Assembly (NCBI GenBank): GCA_027257055.1
Contig: JAPVLO010001006.1
Location: 186,001 to 250,000, forward strand
Direction: 5' to 3'
DNA from: Cephalopachus bancanus
Lineage: Eukaryota > Chordata > Mammalia > Primates > Tarsiidae
Length of the DNA: 64,000 nt
The notes beneath the pieces are model-generated. The model ran no database searches. It worked only from the letters and a program-made list of their open reading frames with translations, and had not been told where the DNA came from. Both the position numbers and the translations under genes were made by a program. Shown piece after piece: positions 59,195 through 64,000 of the stretch (positions are counted from its first letter, which is position 1; each line of letters opens with the position of its first letter).

Positions 59195-59482
59195 TTTTGG
59201 TTTTTTTTTGAGTTGGAGTCTCACTCTGTCGCCCAGACTGGAGTGCAGTGGCCGCTTCCGGCCACCTCAGCCTCGACCCGCTGGGCTCTGGCGATCCTTC
59301 CGCCTCAACCTTCCGAGTAGCCGGAATTACAGGCATGCGCTACCACGCCCGGCTGATTTTTTGATTTATTGTAGAGATGAGGTCTCGCTGCCCAGGCGGG
59401 TCTCGAACCCGCGGGCTCAGGCAATCCACTCACCTCAGTCTCCCAAAGGCGCGGGATTACAGGCTGAGCCACCGAGCCCGGC
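59195..59482 (-). mobile_element. Alu, young type
   Basis: Flanks TAGTCCTAGAGGTTTT and TAGTCCCAGAGTTTT. Confidence 0.94.
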
Positions 59483-59940
59483 TAGTCCCAGAGTTTTAAG
59501 TTAAAATCTCCTGCATGCCCGAGAGCCCTTATACTCTAGTCCCCTACACAGCAAAGGGAGGATCGGGTGGAAGATTGTAGAACCCAGGGCAGCAGTACTG
59601 TCTCCAATTTAAGGATGGGGTGAACTGGGTTTTAGGAGAATCTGAAGGGGAAAGACATCTCCAAAACACGTGATGGGTGGTCAAGACCACTAGAAGGAGA
59701 GGAAACTGGCAGGGTGGATCTCCAGAGATCTTCTGGCATTTAGTTCCCTCCATTCAGAAATCCCTCCATCCTCCAAGTCTTTAATTCACTGAGTAACTGA
59801 ATCAGCCATCAGGAATTAATGTGGCTCCAACTTTGTGCTTATTGTTCCCTACTTGGTACAGTGGGAGCATGTCCTTAGAAATAAGCTCCATGTACCTTCC
59901 TTTTCTGAGGCCCAGCCTTTCCTTTTTAAACCTAAGATTA

Positions 59941-60241
59941 GCTGGACCTGTGGCTCATGCCTAAAATCCCAACACTATGGGAGGCTAATGCAGGAGGATT
60001 ACTCAAGACCAGAATTTAGAGACCAGCCTGGGCAACATCGCAGGACCTCATCTCTACCCAAAATGGAAAACTAGCTGGACATGGTGGCACACGCCTGTAG
60101 ACCCAAGTACTCAGCAGGCTGAGGTAGGAGATTTGCTTGTGTCCAGGTTTTAAGGCTGTGGTGTGCCATGATCATACCAATGCGCCATAGCCTGGGTGAT
60201 AGAGCAAGACCCTGTCTCAAAAAGAAAAAGAAAAAGAAAAA
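59941..60241 (+). mobile_element. Older Alu
   Basis: Strongly diverged dimer with AAAAAGAAAAAG tail. Confidence 0.9.
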
Positions 60242-61244
60242 ATCCACGATTAGCTCAGTGATCTTCCTTTACAGCAAATAGGCACAGAGCTTGACAGATA
60301 CATTTAAGTAAAATTATGACCAGGCTTCTTAATGCATTAGATAACAAGGGAGCTGACCTTGTGGGACATCTCTCCAGGAATATGAAATGCGTTTGAAAGA
60401 AGCCATCCTTTGGTCCCTTGATGAGAACTCTGTGATATGTATTGAGCTCTTTTTTCCCCCCCCTTACATCTTACCAGAAAAATCAGATTCCTTATTCAGG
60501 GGGTGGGATAGTTCTCAGTAGTAGAATCCGAGTCCTCAGTGGATGCTGTGGATTGGAGGATGACGTTTAGAGGTGCTTGGGACCGTAGCTACAGATATCA
60601 TTTGACAATAATGAGACTAAGACTGGAAGGCAGCAACAGCTGAGAGGCTGGGAGGAGGACGGGCGGAAAACAGGACACAAGAAAAACAAGCATAAGCCAT
60701 CGGAGTGCAGTCAGTGATGAACACAAGGTCCAAAGTTTCTATTGAGATTTTCCTGGGTTTGGGATTTGGGAGATCACATAAGGAGTAGGGGATGCTAGAT
60801 TTTAGGGTTCTATTTCCTTTCCATGGTCTCAGTTATTTTTAAAAGATTATTTATGTGTGTTTTTAGAATTGATGAATGAATGAGTCTCATATTTTTAATA
60901 CCTGAGTTGTCATTGAAACATTGTCACCCAATGTAGGTTTTCAGATCTGATAATGAGTTGATCCTAGGGAAGGTGTAGGGCTTTTGTCTCCTAGAAATGG
61001 TCACACAAGGAAACACCAGGAAGCACACGGCAAAATGCCTTGTTGGAAGCTGCTGGTGCAGGAAGATGCTGAGGCCCTGTCTGGTCTCAGCAACACACCT
61101 TCTGTACAGCGACAGAAATTTTGTTTCACCACACTTTCATCAGACTTCTGAATATTCGTCTATGCCCATCTGCGCCCTTCCTCACAAAATCCAGTTTAGC
61201 ACAGAGCTCTTCTAAGTGACTTAGCAAGATCCCCCCCCACCCTC
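60242..61244. other. Intron, unique
   Basis: Nothing recognised before the family C LTR. Confidence 0.55.
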
Positions 61245-61927
61245 TGTTATGATCGAGTAAGCGAGAAGAAGTCATGCCAGCAAGCTGAGTTTAATTAATT
61301 CGAGTTTTATTAACGCATGGGTCAAGAGCAGGCAAACGCCAGGAAAAATAACTCTTGACAAATTGGTGCAGTTTGTGACAAGCTTTTATAGGTAAAATTT
61401 GCAGTATTGGCTACGTAGCAACTTAGTGACCATAGCAACTATTAGCTAACAACTTGGCAACCAAAATGGGAACTTTTGATTGTTAGAGAGCTTTGATTAA
61501 TTTATGTCCCCTAGGTATAGCCAGTGTCCAGAAAGTCCCTGGAGTTCTGCCATTAAGATATAGCTTAAGGTAGTTACATAGAGACAAGGAAGAAGAATTA
61601 TTACACAATGGAGTTACCTTGGCTAGGTTACTAACAGAATATAAGGGGTAACATTTGATTTCAGTTAACAAAGCATACAATTACATGGAACTTATGGTGA
61701 AGGAGTTTTGTAATCGCAGGAAATGGTCAGCATGACCTGCCCAAAGGAGACAAAGCTAGGGGTCTACGGTCATGGGAACATTACTGTAATCAAACGTAGG
61801 CATTGATTCTTACGTCAGGCAGGTAACTAAGATGAAAGTTTTAAACAAAACGGAGTAAGCTGGTTAATATTATTATTTTGCTAGCAATTTGATTTTATTA
61901 ACTGATTTAGCTCATTTCACCTCGACA
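61245..61927 (-). mobile_element. LTR-like element (family C)
   Basis: A 683-base AT-rich block whose plus-strand ends are TGTTATGATC and CACCTCGACA, so the minus strand starts TGTCGAGG and ends CATAACA. The complement of an AATAAA signal lies in GTTTTATTAACGC near 61302. It carries several CAACTTAGTGACC/CAACTTGGCAACC-like short repeats. It is a solo LTR by appearance; no clear target duplication was seen. Confidence 0.55.
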
Positions 61928-62191
61928 TCTGATCTTCCTCCATATCTGATTGCAGTCCTCATGTCTCTCCCCACCCCCGGCTCCTAAGCGATGTCTGACC
62001 ACCTTGGCCTGCCTTCAGCAAGAATCTTGTTTTGTCCACTTAGCTGGAATACCCCTGACCCCTCATGTTTCACCACCCTGCTCCTTGGCTGTAAATTCCC
62101 ACATGCCCATTCTGTATTTGGAATTGAGCCAGTCTCTCACCCCCACTGCTAGACTCCATTGCTGTGGTCCCCACCCAGACCTCAATGATCA

Positions 62192-62269
62192 TGGCTGGGC
62201 ATGGTGGTTCACGCCTGTAATTCCAGCACTTTGGGAGGCCTAGGCAGTAGGATTGCTTGAGTTCAGACT
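62192..62269 (+). mobile_element. Alu left-arm fragment
   Basis: First 75 or so bases only, GGCTGGGCATGGTGG to TTGCTTGAGTTCAGA. Confidence 0.9.
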
Positions 62270-63754
<1,485 letters not shown>

Positions 63755-64000
63755 TATATATTTTTTGAGTTGGAGTCGCACTCTGTCACCCAGACTGGAG
63801 TGCAGTGGCCGCTCCCGGCCACCGCAGCCTCGACCTACTGGGCTCCGGCGATCCTTCCGCCTCAGCCTTCCGAGTAGCCGGAATTACAGGTGTGCGCTAC
63901 CGCGCCCGGCTGATTTTTTGATTTATTGTAGAGATGAGGTCTTGCTGCCCAGGCGGGTCTCGAACCCGCGGGCTCAGGCAATCCACTCACCTCAGCCTCC
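63755..64000 (-). mobile_element. Alu, young type, cut by the window edge
   Basis: T-tail after (TTTA)n(TA)n, right arm, linker and part of the left arm to the last base of the window. Confidence 0.93.

Overview
This is nuclear DNA from a primate. Dimeric 7SL-derived Alu SINEs dominate it, with about 70 copies or pieces covering roughly 30 percent of the window, together with L1 fragments and retroviral LTRs. Three short exons match human DAPK1 almost residue for residue. The Alus differ from those of apes and monkeys: the left arm often reads GGCTCAGCCTGTAATCC, the linker is ACAATAAATCAAAAAA, and the 3' end is ACTCCAACTCAAAA. They also do not look like lemur or galago SINEs. A tarsier is my best guess, but that is an inference from remembered families and not a search result.

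The only conventional gene is DAPK1 (death-associated protein kinase 1), on the minus strand. Three exons with GT-AG splice sites and intact frames lie at 40062-40250, 28116-28235 and 22157-22345, in that transcription order. All three belong to the ROC/COR region. The rest of the window is intron. About 113 codons that should lie between the first two exons could not be found, and joining those two exons directly would shift the frame.

Inside the intron between the last two exons, on the opposite strand, is an intronless retrocopy of the thiamine transporter gene SLC19A3 (22971-25796). It is flanked by a 9/10 matching target duplication. Its first 210 codons are open, then it is broken. It was later hit by an LTR (24109-24575) and an Alu (24682-24968). 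It also lacks a 142-base block that coincides with exon 5 of the human gene as I recall it, so it appears to copy an exon-skipped mRNA.

Layout: 1-5.3 kb is Alus and a CA-rich tract. 5.3-15.7 kb is a retroviral-LTR-rich block: three solo LTRs of one family with 4-base target duplications, two copies of a second family, a minus-strand L1 piece and a fold-back repeat. 15.7-22 kb is Alu clusters. 22-28.3 kb holds two DAPK1 exons and the retrocopy. 28.6-39.3 kb is mainly one old sense-oriented L1 carrying eleven Alus. 39.4-40.3 kb is a pyrimidine tract, an Alu and a DAPK1 exon. 40.3-49.9 kb is mostly unique, fairly GC-rich intron with local direct and inverted duplications. 50-53.3 kb is an L1 split by Alus and an LTR. 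53.3-64 kb is intron with a duplicated block, an LTR at 61.2-61.9 kb and more Alus.

No tRNA, rRNA, CRISPR array, bacterial-type operon or promoter CpG island was recognised. Homology calls rest on remembered protein families and reading by eye; no alignment was run.
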